Assembly: GCA_024362935.1 (NCBI GenBank)
Contig: JANCRA010000007.1
Coordinates: forward strand, 20,051,003 to 20,115,002
Direction of reading: 5' to 3'
DNA length: 64,000 bases
Source: Setophaga petechia
Lineage: Eukaryota > Chordata > Aves > Passeriformes > Parulidae
Positions 1 through 11,868 of the stretch are shown piece after piece. Position numbers and translations under genes: made by a program. The notes under the pieces were generated by a model. That model did not search any database and was not told where the DNA came from. It saw nothing but the letters and a program-made list of their open reading frames with translations. The number at the start of each line of letters is the position of its first letter. Within the stretch, counting starts at the first letter, position 1.

Positions 1-2619
1 GGAGGCCTCCAGACTCCAACCCACCAGAACCAGCAGCTGTGTTGGACTGCAACACTTGTATATAGCAGCCAAAAGTGAGCTGGCTTATGTTCAGTGCTTA
101 CCACTGACAGGCCTGTCCTTTGAGTGCAGACTCCCTTTGCTGGTATATGTGTTAGTCCATCACATAATTATATAAGAAACACCACTATTTGTTTCTCAGC
201 TTGCCACAGCTGGCCTCGGCCTTCCAAAATCTTCGTTTTGGTAATAGCAGGAGAAAATTACTATGCAGAACACCCAATAGAAGACAGTAACTGAATCAAG
301 CTGGTCTACCTGTTCCACTTATATATATACATACATACATTTTAAATAGTAAGCCAAGTAACTTTATGAAAGAGTAAGAATTGAGAACACAAAATCTATA
401 CACAGGTACTGCAGATGGAGGGAGCTAGCAATGTTTCTTAGAAAAATTAAATTATAAGTACTGAGGATATGATTAACATCTAAGACACTCTTCTAAAATA
501 GCAGTCACAGTCACCTTCCTGCTTTTCAGGGAGAATCAGGCGGACTTGCTAGAAAAATGATTCTACCAACTAGGGCATCCCAACTTAGTGTTGTACAAAC
601 TTGAAACCAAATACCATATGCATAGCTAATTTTTCTGCCAGTGAACCTAAAAATAAACAACGTGGGGCAAACACTTTAATAAGCATAGGAAGTACTTCTC
701 ACACTGTCCTTCCTCATGTGATCACAGATCACGATTAAGTTACTCATCTTCAGGCTGAAAGAGATTTAGTCTTTTTTTCTTATGCTGTCAACATCAGCTG
801 GCTGAATAATTTGAAAGTCTAAATTCTCCAATTTTTAATATGCCTTCCCTGCCCAAACCAATCCTTAAATGTCAGACATTTAAACAGTTATTTCACTTCA
901 TTGCTGTATGCCAAGAAATTGAATCATCAGTTTCTCCTCCCAGTTCCCCATGGACAAGGCAGGTATAATGCATAAACTCCAATGAAGTAGCTGTTATCTG
1001 TTGTAAGGTCTAATTTGTTCCCATGCTATGCAAGCTGCAAAAGACAGTGAAATTAAGTCTAATTTGAGGTTTATCATGCTATGCAGATACATGAGAGTTC
1101 TCTGAAATGGGAAGAATTCAAAGCAAGTGTGTTTAAAACAGGCTTTATTTAAAGAAGAAAAATATGTTATGGACTAACCTGCAACTCAAACACTTGGGAA
1201 AGTACAAGGTAAGTATTTATGTGAAAGCTGTCTCATCCACACTGCACAACATTGCAATGCAGTGGAGCTCAGGCTGCCAGTCTCATTAGTGATTTACACA
1301 AATCTTTAATAAAGCAACTGAGAACTTTAATTACCTGTCCCACTGGAACAGTAAAGCCTCCTCCTCAGATGTATCTTAACTATGCAAGCAGGAAGTTTCA
1401 TTTTCAAAGCAGCATGGCTGGACTATGCAATACAGAACTCCTGTAGCTAAGTATAAGTCATTTTCCACTATTTTGCACTAAGGGCATAAAACCTCCTCCA
1501 CTCTACCTACACCAACATTTGTTTGAAAACCATAGTGTAGATTTCATCTTTAAAAGAGGCAAGAAGTGTTCCATCCTCCCATCAAACACAAGCCCAGCAA
1601 TAAAAGTGTTAAAGTAAGCACTAACAGCTGAGAGTTATTCATAAATGACTGCCAAGACATTTCACTTTACATCTTAACATTTTAAAGAGTTATAACCAAG
1701 TAATTCACAAAGAATAAGTACTGTAGAAAACAACTATGAAGTTTCTTCAACTCTGCATAATTCTTGGGATAGCTACACATAATGCTTGCATTTATAAAGT
1801 GAGCACTAATACCAGGACACATTTCTTTTTTAGTTGATTCTCTCTGTGAATCTAAGTTCCTTTCATTTTGTTGTGAGCCAAATGGACTGCTGCAGAAAGA
1901 AAGGAACTTTGCTTTCAGAACACCAGCAGTTTTCTTCAGTTTTCTTCAGCACAAATAAAGAGCCCAAGATCAGACTACAAAACCAGATATTTCAGTTATG
2001 CAGAAAAACAGCTTAGTTTTCTTCTCAACTTCTAACACCAGTTCTCAGTTGGAATTACTTGCAATAATTCAACAACCATCTTGACTGGTTGACCAATCAG
2101 AAATTAAAGTAAGTCTCAAAGTTTCTAAGAAGTCACACTGAAATTCATATAACTTTTGCACAACTGGAGTGAGAGTAGAAACACTTCAGTATTCCAGTGA
2201 TAATTTTAAAATGTATCCACTGCATCTTTTGTTACTATCAGTATGTTCCAAGTCAAAAAGCACCACTGACCCACCATCAGTTATTTTCCATATCTATATA
2301 AAATTAATCTCAGCTGGTACCTATACACTTCAACCTTCCTGGTGCCACTGAGTGTGGTACTAATGGAAGTGTGCATACAGACTGAGGGTGCTCCTGGGGT
2401 TTGCTGCCTCTGTGAATAAAAAGTAAGATTATTCAGAGGCCACCAAAATTAACAGAGCCTGCCCAGTACCACAGCCAGGGGATATGAAAGAAAAGTGTTT
2501 GTATAGATAAGTTTTCCATAGAGTTGAGGAAAAATGGGGAAAAAATTGTGGAGGTTGGTTTTTGTGGGGTTTTTCTTTTTCGTTTTTTTTTGTTTTGGTT
2601 TGGTTTTTTGGGTTTGTTG

Positions 2620-2650
<31 letters not shown>

Positions 2651-5600
2651 TGGTATGCTTGGGTATTTTTTGTTTATTTGTGGATTTTTTTGGTGGTTTT
2701 CGTTGGGTTTTTTTTGGGGGGTGGGGTGGAGGGAAACAGTGTTTGAGGTTTTCTGTTGATTTGTTTTAAATTGGAAGTCCAGCATTTAATTGATGACCTG
2801 AATTATGAAAAGACAGGAAAGCAAGGAGGCGAAAGTAAAATCCATCCCACCCACATCTCAGGTTGATCACAGTTAGTCAAAACTGTGTAATTTACTAGGA
2901 GCAGTAAAGACACCAGATATGTTGCAGAAATGCTCTCACAATGCAAACAAATGCACTTCTAAATTAAAATTGTCTGATAAGGCTAATAAGCTGATTTCTC
3001 TCTTTTCAGTTGGTATGCAACATACCTATTGGATCAGTTGAATCTATGACTGTGGCAAAACCAGAACTATTCTACTGCATTGCTACACATCAGTAAGTCA
3101 AAAATAAAACTGTAAAATCTAGCTTTAGGTCCCACAGAACCAATACAGATGCATCACGTGTTCTTAAACATCTAGCATAAATCAAGGACTCTACTTATAT
3201 ATTTAAAACATTAATTCTCTTTATGTTAATAAACAGGGCCAACTACTTAGTGGTTTGTTATTGTGAGATAAAAATCTGTACTAGTCCAAAATTTAGCTGC
3301 AGAAGCATGTGACAATGCAAACAGAAGGTATCTACAGCATTGCATAAGTAGGTAATCTGATGCACACCAACAGCTGTGTATCTGGGGCAAAGGTTCACTC
3401 ACGAGAAATTCCATGATACATTTTACCTAGTTTCTGCATTAACTCTGCACTATCAGGCTCTTCCTACAAGGCATTATTATATTCAGATTTCAACACCTTG
3501 TATTTTTAAAAGTCTTATGCTTAACACAAAATATAATGAGGGCATGTGGAAAGGAAATATCAAATCACAACATTCTCCTTACAGACAAGAGCTCAGGAGA
3601 AGCAAGAATGAGAGGGAACTCCTGGGTCATCAAGTAACATTTACCTCCATTACAGAAGATAACCAAGAGTAATCCTTTTCATACATTAACCAACCACCAC
3701 ATAAGGTGAGCTGCATCTTTTTGCTCCTCAACATTCAGGAAGAGATTGTGCTTGAATCCTGCTGGTTAGAACATTCTTCTCTCTACCTGAGCCCTGGATT
3801 TATTCCTGACCAGTTTGCAGCAGTCCCTTCTTTTGCCAAAACTGTTTCAACTTATACACCTCCCTTACAATACCTGTATTTCCTCAAAGACAGACACAGT
3901 ATTTCAATTTTTTAATCAATAATTTGAACGGTGGTATCAATACTCTGATATCTTAGTCATAAGTATCTCAGATGAAATATCTTGGTTTCAGCTGCTTTTC
4001 TTTCTGAGCACACATATGTTGAAATCCTATTACTTCATTTACATTTCATTTGCATTGTTTGACACTTTGATGATCTAGGAAGTTCCTGTGTTAATTGGGT
4101 CTGAAGAGGTGAGAGAGCCAAAAACAGTAACAGGTGAAAAAAATCAAAACACACACATAACATGACATAGTATTCTTACAGCTTCTGAAAATTGATTTTT
4201 ATTAAAAAAATAAAGCTATAATAGCTTACACAATTTTTCAATTACTTCTTCCTGTTTTACACAGCTATAAAAATAAAATGGAAGCATCTTTTTTTCTTTG
4301 AAAGAAACTAGAATTTGTAGCTCAAAAAATGTATCATATCTGCTTACTAATTAGAGTTTCCTCAAACCTTAAAAAGCTAGAGGTAAATCATGCACACATA
4401 TCAGGTGAAGCCTTCCAGTTCATCTTCAGCAGCAGGAGCATATTGAATGCCTTCCTCCTCACCAGAAGAACAAACAGACAAAACCCACAGTTAGAACCAA
4501 CCCCACAAACAGCTCAAACCCAAAAGCAGAGAGCTTTTTGTTAAAAAGGTGTGACCATCCACACAAATGGTTTACATTACCACAAACTGATTTGAAAAAG
4601 AAAAGTGAAACAAGCCTAATATCCCTGACAACCCATCTAGTTAAATGAAGGAAAAAAGAAAGCCAAGACAGGATTCCCAGCAGAGGCTGTACCAGGAGTC
4701 CTCTCTCACTGCAGGCTTCCAGCAAAGCACACTGGAATCATGGGGAATCTTCCCTTCTGAGAGAAGAAAAAGACCTGTGAACATAGAATTCTACCTCACT
4801 TTGTCAGAAAGTAAAAACAATGAAGAAAATAAGGGTTTAAAGGAATAAGTGCTGCAGAAAAATAGGCTTAATTTGTTGAAATATTGGGAAATGCCAATCA
4901 TCTCATTAACTTCACCACCACACATAGCAAACCCTGCAATCAATACTGTTCTCACGTACCATGTGGCAACTGCACTTCATTTTGCAATCTGTCCTTAAGA
5001 AAAGAACAAACATCTGCAAAGGTCAGGATTAAAAGTACCAAACAAACCAGAAAAATGGTACTGTGTAGTATTCACTAGAGGAGGATGCAGTGGAAAGGCA
5101 TGCAGTACCAGGACAATTTGAAAAATAATGTAATGAATTTTTTAAGATGGTGACAATGTGCTATCATTATTGCCTGTATGACTAATACTAAATTTCAAAC
5201 CTTTTCTTGTACAAAATAAACCATATATATTAAAAAGCGTATCAGCAAGCATTAATGTATTTTAATCAGCAAATAGATTGCCCACGAAATAGTTCTACAA
5301 AGCACTTCCCTCAGCTGCTGTTTTCATTAAAGCTTCATTTCACTGAAACTCCGCACCTGAAGATTCAGTTGTCATACATCTTGGGCAATACAGTCAGTCA
5401 CTGATGCTTTTTACTTTCATGGGCACTTTTTTCCCTCAAGATGGGATGAAAATTCCAAAGCCCTCATTCCTTCTTAATCAAGTGATTTCATGAATCCCTA
5501 AAAGCTTTACTCTTTGCTTCAAAATAGTTTTTACTATTATGGAGAGTTTGATATGCAAGTGCTGACTCTCCTTAGTTACACCAAATCAAAATGCAAGCCA

Positions 5601-6500
5601 GTCCAAGTTCTGCAGGTTTCGTTCATGAAGAAAAGTGAAGCAGGACAAAGACTACAAAAACAGTTTGTGACAGAGAACGACTTGGTCATTCATAGGTTAA
5701 ATTTCATAGAGGACTAAATTAACTATCAGCAGGTACTGTAAGCACTACACAATCAATCAGAGAACATTCTAAGAGAAAGTGGCATGAGTAGGTCACCAAA
5801 AGCATTGTAAAAGTCAGAAAAGGCACAGGCTAATATGCAGTCCTATGAAAGGTGCAGCTCTTTAAGGCTGTTTCTGAATATTTTGTTCTGTTTAACCAGA
5901 AAAGTTTGTTTTTTTTTTTTTAAATACTCACTTCATAACAAAGGAAAAATCCCAAAGCCCAGAGTGGCTGAATGGACACTGCTTCCTACTGAGCAGAAAC
6001 ATCTTTAAATTGTAGCAGCAAGCAGCTGTGATCCTGACTATCCCTATTATCCTTTTGGAACATGCTGAACTTGCAACAAAGAACCACACATTTGTGGGTT
6101 TATGTGAAAGGCTAGCAAAGTGAGAGTGAAAAGAAACTTTTTCCCCTAGATTATTTTACTTGCAGGGTTTACCATGGAATTATTCAATACTTCCAAGTAA
6201 GCGAGACTACTAATCAAAAAACCATAGTGAATTTAGGAAATACAGAATTAACAAAAAGGACGTTTGAGTCTCAGCCTTGAAACCAAACCTGAAATAGACA
6301 AGCAGTTCACGAACACTTCCTAAATAAGAAGCACATTACAAATTTCAGCTGTTTACAAATATTTTCCCCCCGTCAATCAGAATAACTTGCGCCGGGTTCC
6401 CAGATTCACTTTTTCCTTCATTCTAACAACGTTTAGGAAAGGAGCACACCCTAAGCCCGCGGAGCCTTCCCAAGCTCCAGAGCGCCCCGGCGTTACTCAC
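1..6500 (-). other. PANK1 intron 1 (part), no other exon seen
   Basis: AT-rich sequence downstream of both PANK1 first exons on the minus strand. I looked for the long, conserved PANK1 exon 2 on the minus strand and found no matching frame, so it lies beyond the left edge. Apart from a T/G-rich low-complexity block near 2.6 kb, no gene, RNA or transposon was recognised. Confidence 0.7.
2565..2735. repeat. T/G-rich low-complexity tract with 28-bp poly(T)
   Basis: The plus strand is almost purely T and G across this block, including an uninterrupted T run at 2620-2647. The ORFs predicted across it in several frames are composition artefacts. Confidence 0.9.
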
Positions 6501-6528
6501 AGTGTTTCTTGGGCACTATGAGCTTCAT
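6501..6528 (-). CDS. PANK1: PANK1 alternative first coding exon, beta-type (28 nt)
   Basis: A micro-exon on the minus strand. ATG at 6528-6526 encodes MKLIVPKKH plus one base, then a strong donor gtgagt at 6500. The recalled human PANK1 beta isoform starts MKLINGKKQ, so MKLI and KK line up. The exon ends in phase 1 exactly like the alpha exon 437 nt upstream, so both can splice to the same exon 2; here the junction codon would begin with T. The Kozak context is weak (C at -3). An in-frame stop lies about 75 nt upstream with no other ATG between. The beta isoform is cytosolic and feedback-regulated by acyl-CoA (family knowledge). It is too short to be found by ORF length; the evidence is peptide plus phase plus donor. 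Confidence 0.85.
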
Positions 6529-6964
6529 GCGTGCGGCGGGAGGCGGCGAGCGGGGCAGGACCCTGGGCACCGCCCGACGCGCTGCTCGGCACGGAGCGGC
6601 TGCTCAGCGAGGAGCGGCCGCCCGCCGCCCGCCCGCGTTTGTGCCGGGCCGCCGCTCCCCGCCCGCCGCCGCCCCATTGGCGCAGGGCGGGCCCGGCCCA
6701 CGCGGGAGCGGGGCCGTGCCCGGGCGGCGCCGCCGCATTGGCCGGCACGGGGCCCTCGCTCCGCCCGCCCGGCAGCCGGCGCTGGGGGGCGGAACGCCCG
6801 CGGCGCGGAGCCGGGCGGCCGTCAGCCCGGGCCGGGCGGCGCTCCGCAGGGAGGGAGGCGGCGCGGGACCCGCGGCCGCCTGACACCGGGCCGGGCTGCG
6901 GCAGCGCCGCGCGGCGGGGGCCGGGCCGGCGCCGCTCCCCAGAGCCGCCGCGGTCATCACTTAC

Positions 6965-7220
6965 GTGGCCTGTGCCGCCGGCCCGAGTCCACCCTCCGGC
7001 GCAGCCTGCATTTCTTGGCCGGGGAGCCGTGGCTGAGCGGCGGCAGCTCCGGGCGTAGCAGCAGCGGGTGCGGCGGCTCCCCGCAGCCGCCGTTGCTGAG
7101 CGGCGGGCCCGAGGGATGGAAGCCGTTCTGCAGCAGCCCGCCGAGCAGCGAGCAGGAGGCGGCGGCGGGCGGCGGCGGCCCCGCCGAGGCGGCGGGCTGG
7201 GCGCGGAGCTGCTCGCCCAT
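6965..7220 (-). CDS. PANK1: PANK1 alternative first coding exon, alpha-type (partial gene)
   Basis: Pantothenate kinase 1 phosphorylates pantothenate, the first and rate-controlling step of coenzyme A synthesis. This exon encodes only the variable N-terminus of the long isoform, not the kinase fold. Seen on the minus strand: ATG at 7220-7218 in a strong Kozak context (gccgccATGG) with an in-frame TGA about 36 nt upstream, then 85 codons plus one base to a consensus donor gtaagt at 6964. Diagnostic peptides are [16 protein letters not shown] and DSGR, which match recalled human PANK1 alpha. The basic KKCRLRRR stretch looks like a nuclear localisation signal; the alpha isoform is known to be nuclear. 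The N-terminus is shorter than the human one because of the upstream stop. Exon 2 (starting at the PWFGMDIGG region) is not in the window, so the rest of the gene lies to the left. Confidence 0.9.
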
Positions 7221-7732
7221 GGCGGCAGCTTCTCCCCTTTGTCTCCCGGCTCAGGTCCGGCTGGGTGCGGCGAAGCCTCCGCTCATGCCGGCGCCCGCAG
7301 CTCCGAGCGCTGGGATGCGGCGCCCGCCCCCCCGCACGGCGCAGGCGTCCTGCCCGCAGCGCGCTGCAGAGGGGCGGCCGCCGCCCTCGCCGGGGACGCG
7401 GCGACCCCCCCGCCCGGGCAACGTGCGCGCTCCCGGCGCCGCGCCCCGCACCTGCGGGCTCCGCCGGCGGCCCGGGAGCGCGCCCGAGCGGGCGGCGGGG
7501 CACGGGCACCGCCAGCTGCCCCCGGTGCCGCTGCGGCGTGGCCCCGCTCCCGCGACCTTGCTCGCTGGGGCACACTGAGCAGGCTGCCCCCGGCACCGGC
7601 TGCCAGGTCAGTTTCGCCTCGGCGTACCATGGCGCACACTCAGTGACTCAGGTATCTGTGTCTCGGAGGCCTCGGTGTGTGCGCTCCCAGGTACGCCTTG
7701 CACCTCACACAAAGTTACTTATGCATCGGTAG

Positions 7733-7776
7733 GAACGTTCAAGTTTTCGTCTACGAACGTTCAAGGTTTTGTCTAC
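7733..7776. repeat. 22-bp tandem duplication, each unit with palindrome GAACGTTC
   Basis: Two head-to-tail 22-bp units (7733-7754 and 7755-7776) both begin GAACGTTCAAG/GAACGTTCAAGG and both end GTCTAC, differing at only a couple of positions. Each carries the 8-bp palindrome GAACGTTC. It lies about 500 bp upstream of the PANK1 alpha exon. Confidence 0.85.
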
Positions 7777-10700
7777 ATTGTCACGCGTCACTCAACAGAT
7801 TAGAGGACTAGTGTGACCTTGAATGTGTTTGACCTCATGCTTTTTTAGTATCTTGGCTTTCCCTGCACAGCACCGATAATTTTGTGACTGTGATTTACTC
7901 TCTGACCGCTAAGACATCCAAGTGCAAAAATGCATTTTCTAAATGGAATATATCAACCATCTGGCTGGAATGGAAGCTGGGTGAACTGTGCTCTGGTGTC
8001 ATGCGTAGGCTTGAAAAGAAACACTGATTGAATTTTGCTCTGCACATGAAGGTAATTTCTTTATACAAACTGCCAGTCACGATATGCATGGTTATCCTTA
8101 AAGTAAAAACACGTCTCATAGTGGCTCCTTCTTACACCTAGAATTAGTACAAGACATGGGGCCTCCATGGTAAAATACGTACCAAGAATTCAGAACTATT
8201 ATAAGTGCCTCCAGAAAGGAACACTGCATTAAGAAACTACTTCATGAGAGGTAATCTGGAATTCTCTCCACTTCTTGGCTGGGACCAGAACATTTTGTTT
8301 AGGTAACTGGAAGCAAGCAACAGAAAACATGCACACCGAGTTGGGAAAATGAAGAAAGAGTGCTTGAGAGCACAGTAAAATTTTCTTCTTAAAAATCTGC
8401 AAGTAATATTCTGAAGATGATTTAAATACTTAGAGTTTTCTTAATATTCTTATGCATAAGCACTGGTAATTACCAGCCCAAAAGTAATTGCCCTGAAGAG
8501 GGTAAGAAGGAAGACGGGCTACAAACATTTACTGCTACATGGGGGCTTAGTTCTTCCAAAACTGTGGAATTCCTTGAGAATTCCCTAACTTACCTGATTA
8601 TGTTTAAAGTACAAAGCAGAAGGCTGCTGCCTGGACTGGCAGAGACCTTCATGCCATTTGATAGCAGATCTAGGCAGCTGGCTGGGTACACTTTATGCAG
8701 TTGTCAAGTCTAACCTCTTAGGGCATGAGGAATCCTTGCTGCTACTGTCCCCAGCTGGTAACAGTTGTCCCTTCTCGCAGAAACTGACTGCATACAGCCA
8801 GCCTCATACCGAACAGGAAATCAAACCAGCTCGTCTCTGCATTTGCTGGGAGCAGACACACGAGCAGTTACTGTATCTCAGCTGAAAGGTGGCAACTTTT
8901 TACCTTACTCCAACAAAAGCAAGAGCACCTTCAATTGCACACGTAAATTTCCTTCTGCTAGCAGAATAGTCCTTCCACTGACACAAAGGAATACTGTACT
9001 GAAGTACTGTGTCCAGTTCTAGGCTTCTAAAAAACTTTTGGAATAACAAAAAGAATGAAATTAAAACATCAAGTTTTAGTCTGTGAAATGAAAGATTTGA
9101 AGGGGGATACATTCTGGAACAGGTAGCAGCAAAGGAAATCATCACAGTTGTTGACAAATAAGAAAATGCATAAGTCGCAACTGCAGGAAGGGAGATTTAC
9201 TTTCTACTGGAGGCAGACATTTCCTAGCATGAACTTAGACTAGGATCAGACTGAACTGGAAGACTTGACTGTTCATTGCTGGTTTTAGGAGAAACTAAAT
9301 AATTGTGGACAAATGGTTTATGTAGAACTGATCCAGACTTGAAGCAAGAAGAAGCCACCTTTCTGAAGTTCCTTCCAATCCTTTATTTCCAATTAAGTAT
9401 TTCCCTAATATTTTGCTGTTAATTTTGCACAATTATGCCACAGATAGAAGTGGATTGGAATGTATAAAATCTGTCAATGAGGTCATGGCATGTATTACAA
9501 GTAAAGTTTCTAAAACCTTGGTGCAACTAAAGTAAATTTTTCCCCTTCCTTTCACCCTAGCTTTCTGAACAAACCCTGTTTGCCAGTTCAGTTTTCAGTT
9601 AAACTTGTAAGACAATCTAAATAGAATCTAGGTGCAATATTGACAAACAAAGTCAAGGATGAGTTCAGTTCTTGCACAATTAACACTTACTCCATATTTC
9701 AGTCTTTCTTCTTCAACTAAAGTAGGTGGAAGCTCCTAGTTTATATTTTAAAATATTTTCTACATATCTCACTGTAAGCCAGCAATCTGGTAGGAAAAGG
9801 ACTACAAACACATTGTATGCTGAACAATCCAAGATACAAATGACCTTAGATCACTGAACAAGTCTGCTATACTGATTCACTAAATATTACACATTTGCAC
9901 AGCCAACACTTCACAGATTATTCCATACCTGCCTGTGCTTCGGACACTCAGCTTTCTCTCACCTCTTTTTATTCGTTTATAAACACAGAGGGCAAGTGTG
10001 TAATTCTCTAACTCTGTCAATTTAAGCATACTGACTCCCTTGCAGTTAGGATACTTTGCCATGGCTCAAAAAGTGTTGTGCTCCAGGTGTGACAGTTTCA
10101 AAACCAATAGAACTGGAAAAAACAAACAAACAAACAAAACACACTACCCTTTACCCTTTCAGGCATATTATCATCAGGCAACTTGGCTTGAAATTTTTTA
10201 GGAACTTCTGAGGATTGTATCTCCCTCCTTCATTCCATGGGACTCCTATATCCGTGGCCTAAGGCTAAGCTCAAATAAGTTTCAAACAGGTGCAGTCCAC
10301 ATGTAAATCTGTTATCCAAAAACAACAACAAAAAAATCTTACGCAGCACCAGTGGTGTTATTCTAATTCAAAGCTAGCCAGCTATAAAGGTTTGGTCATG
10401 TTTTGGAGAGAAGTGGTAATGAGACACATGAACATAGCTTCTCAAACTACACAGACTGTTTTATGCAATGCAAAGAATGTAAGGAAAGACACTTCTGCTA
10501 TAGCTGCCTGAGGATTTATATTCAAGCAGTTGCTGGCACTCTGCCATTCCTGTTTATATTTCTATTCAAATTATTTCCATGTTTATCCTGTTTCTATACT
10601 GCAGGCCAGTTATACTAGTTCTTAGTCAATTTTTCCGCTTTGAAATAAAGTTAATGCAGTAAAGCAGAATAAATTAACTATTTCGAATATTCCTCATAAA

Positions 10701-11569
10701 AAAAAAAGATACTGTTGATTTGTTTTAGGTATATTGACATATTGCCCATATCAAATAGAAAGTGCCAAGCCTAAAAGTTTATTATTTCTTCTCAATTTTT
10801 CTTCAGAACTGGAAAAAAACCCATACTGTTTTGGTGTATGCAGGACCTTTGGTAGACACATGTTTTTTCAATTTTTTTTCTCATAAATTGCAGGGCTAGA
10901 AGACCAACAGTCAAACATAACTACATAGTGAAAAGTGATAGAAGTGTAAATCAAATGGGACAGAACAGCTCTAAAACTGTGTAAAATTCTTATCTGGAAA
11001 GTGCAACATCAGAGTATTTAAAATGAACATAAGGACCTCTGGAATTATGGTGTGACTCAGGAAAGCTAAGAAAGTCTTACTATCACAACAGCTAGTTCAC
11101 ATGAGAATTCTGCTTCCCCCAAACACTAATGCATCTGAGAGGGGATACTGCAGATGACAGAGGAAATGAATAGCATAAATTTAGCCACATGCCTAAATCT
11201 TTGTCAGATTGAGGCCAAGAAAGATGATATTGAGATCATTGGTTCCTTCCCTTTTCACCCACCTATTAGTACAGGCTTCTTTCAATTATGCCTTCTGTGA
11301 CACTTAAAGAAAACCTGTTGGTGTCATGAATAAAAGCCCAGCACAGAGGGGAAGCTCATCTCCCCCTCACTTTCATCAGGGGAGAGAAACATGGAAAAAA
11401 GGCACCCTGCCTAAGCTGGAACATTGCTTTGGCAGCCTCAACAGCCCTGAGGAGGAATGTTCTTTCCCTTTGTTGATGACAAATAGGGCATAGATAGATC
11501 TCCTAGCCCAAGTGCCAAGCTCAGTGGCCAGGCAAGGCAGCATCAACGCTACCTGGAATGCTGTTTGGA

Positions 11570-11868
11570 CTAGGACACAAAATTGTTTGGGGTGGAAGGG
11601 ACCTTAACTACCATTTAGTTCCAAACCCCTGCCATGTAGAGGGATACCACCCACCTGATCAGGTTGCTCAGGGCCCCCTCCAATCTGGTTTGAATGCTCC
11701 CAGGAATGGAGCACCCACAACTTGTTTGGACAACCTTTTCCAGTGCCCCACTATCCTCTGAGTAAAGAATTTCTTCCTAACCACATCTAATGTAACTCTC
11801 TCCTCTGTCCCCCCTTCTCCAATCACTGTGTGCCTGTGTAATAGATGACTTACACATCTAACAACAGC
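11570..11868 (-). mobile_element. CR1 LINE 3' fragment (degenerate)
   Basis: The plus strand reads as the reverse complement of an avian CR1 3' end: ggtggaagggaccttaa, then tagttccaaacccctgccat, caggttgctcagggcccc and aagaatttcttcctaa. This order is typical of the terminal part of CR1 including the end of ORF2. The simple-repeat tail expected on the left is eroded. It is 5'-truncated, as usual for CR1, and contains no functional coding region. Confidence 0.9.

Larger units (their letters stand above)
6400..7640 (-). promoter_or_regulatory. CpG island promoter of PANK1
   Basis: A very GC- and CpG-rich block surrounds both PANK1 first exons, with many GC-box-like runs. Two CCAAT boxes (ATTGG on the plus strand) lie at 6676-6680 and 6737-6741, about 150-210 nt upstream of the short exon's ATG, fitting a separate promoter for the beta-type transcript between the two first exons. 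An NRF1-like gcgcaggcg sits near 7340, upstream of the alpha exon. Transcription start sites cannot be fixed from sequence. Confidence 0.75.

Noticed and set aside
2429..2785. Lysine-rich and phenylalanine-rich ORFs on both strands
   Set aside because: Products of the poly(T)/T-G tract.
1..6490. Search for PANK1 exon 2 and for the intronic microRNA miR-107
   Set aside because: No matching frame for exon 2; the microRNA lies in a later PANK1 intron, so neither is in the window.
6502..7578. 358-codon plus-strand ORF and several overlapping long ORFs
   Set aside because: They lie in the PANK1 CpG island where stops are rare in every frame; composition is Pro/Arg/Ala/Gly only, and the minus strand carries the recognised PANK1 exons.
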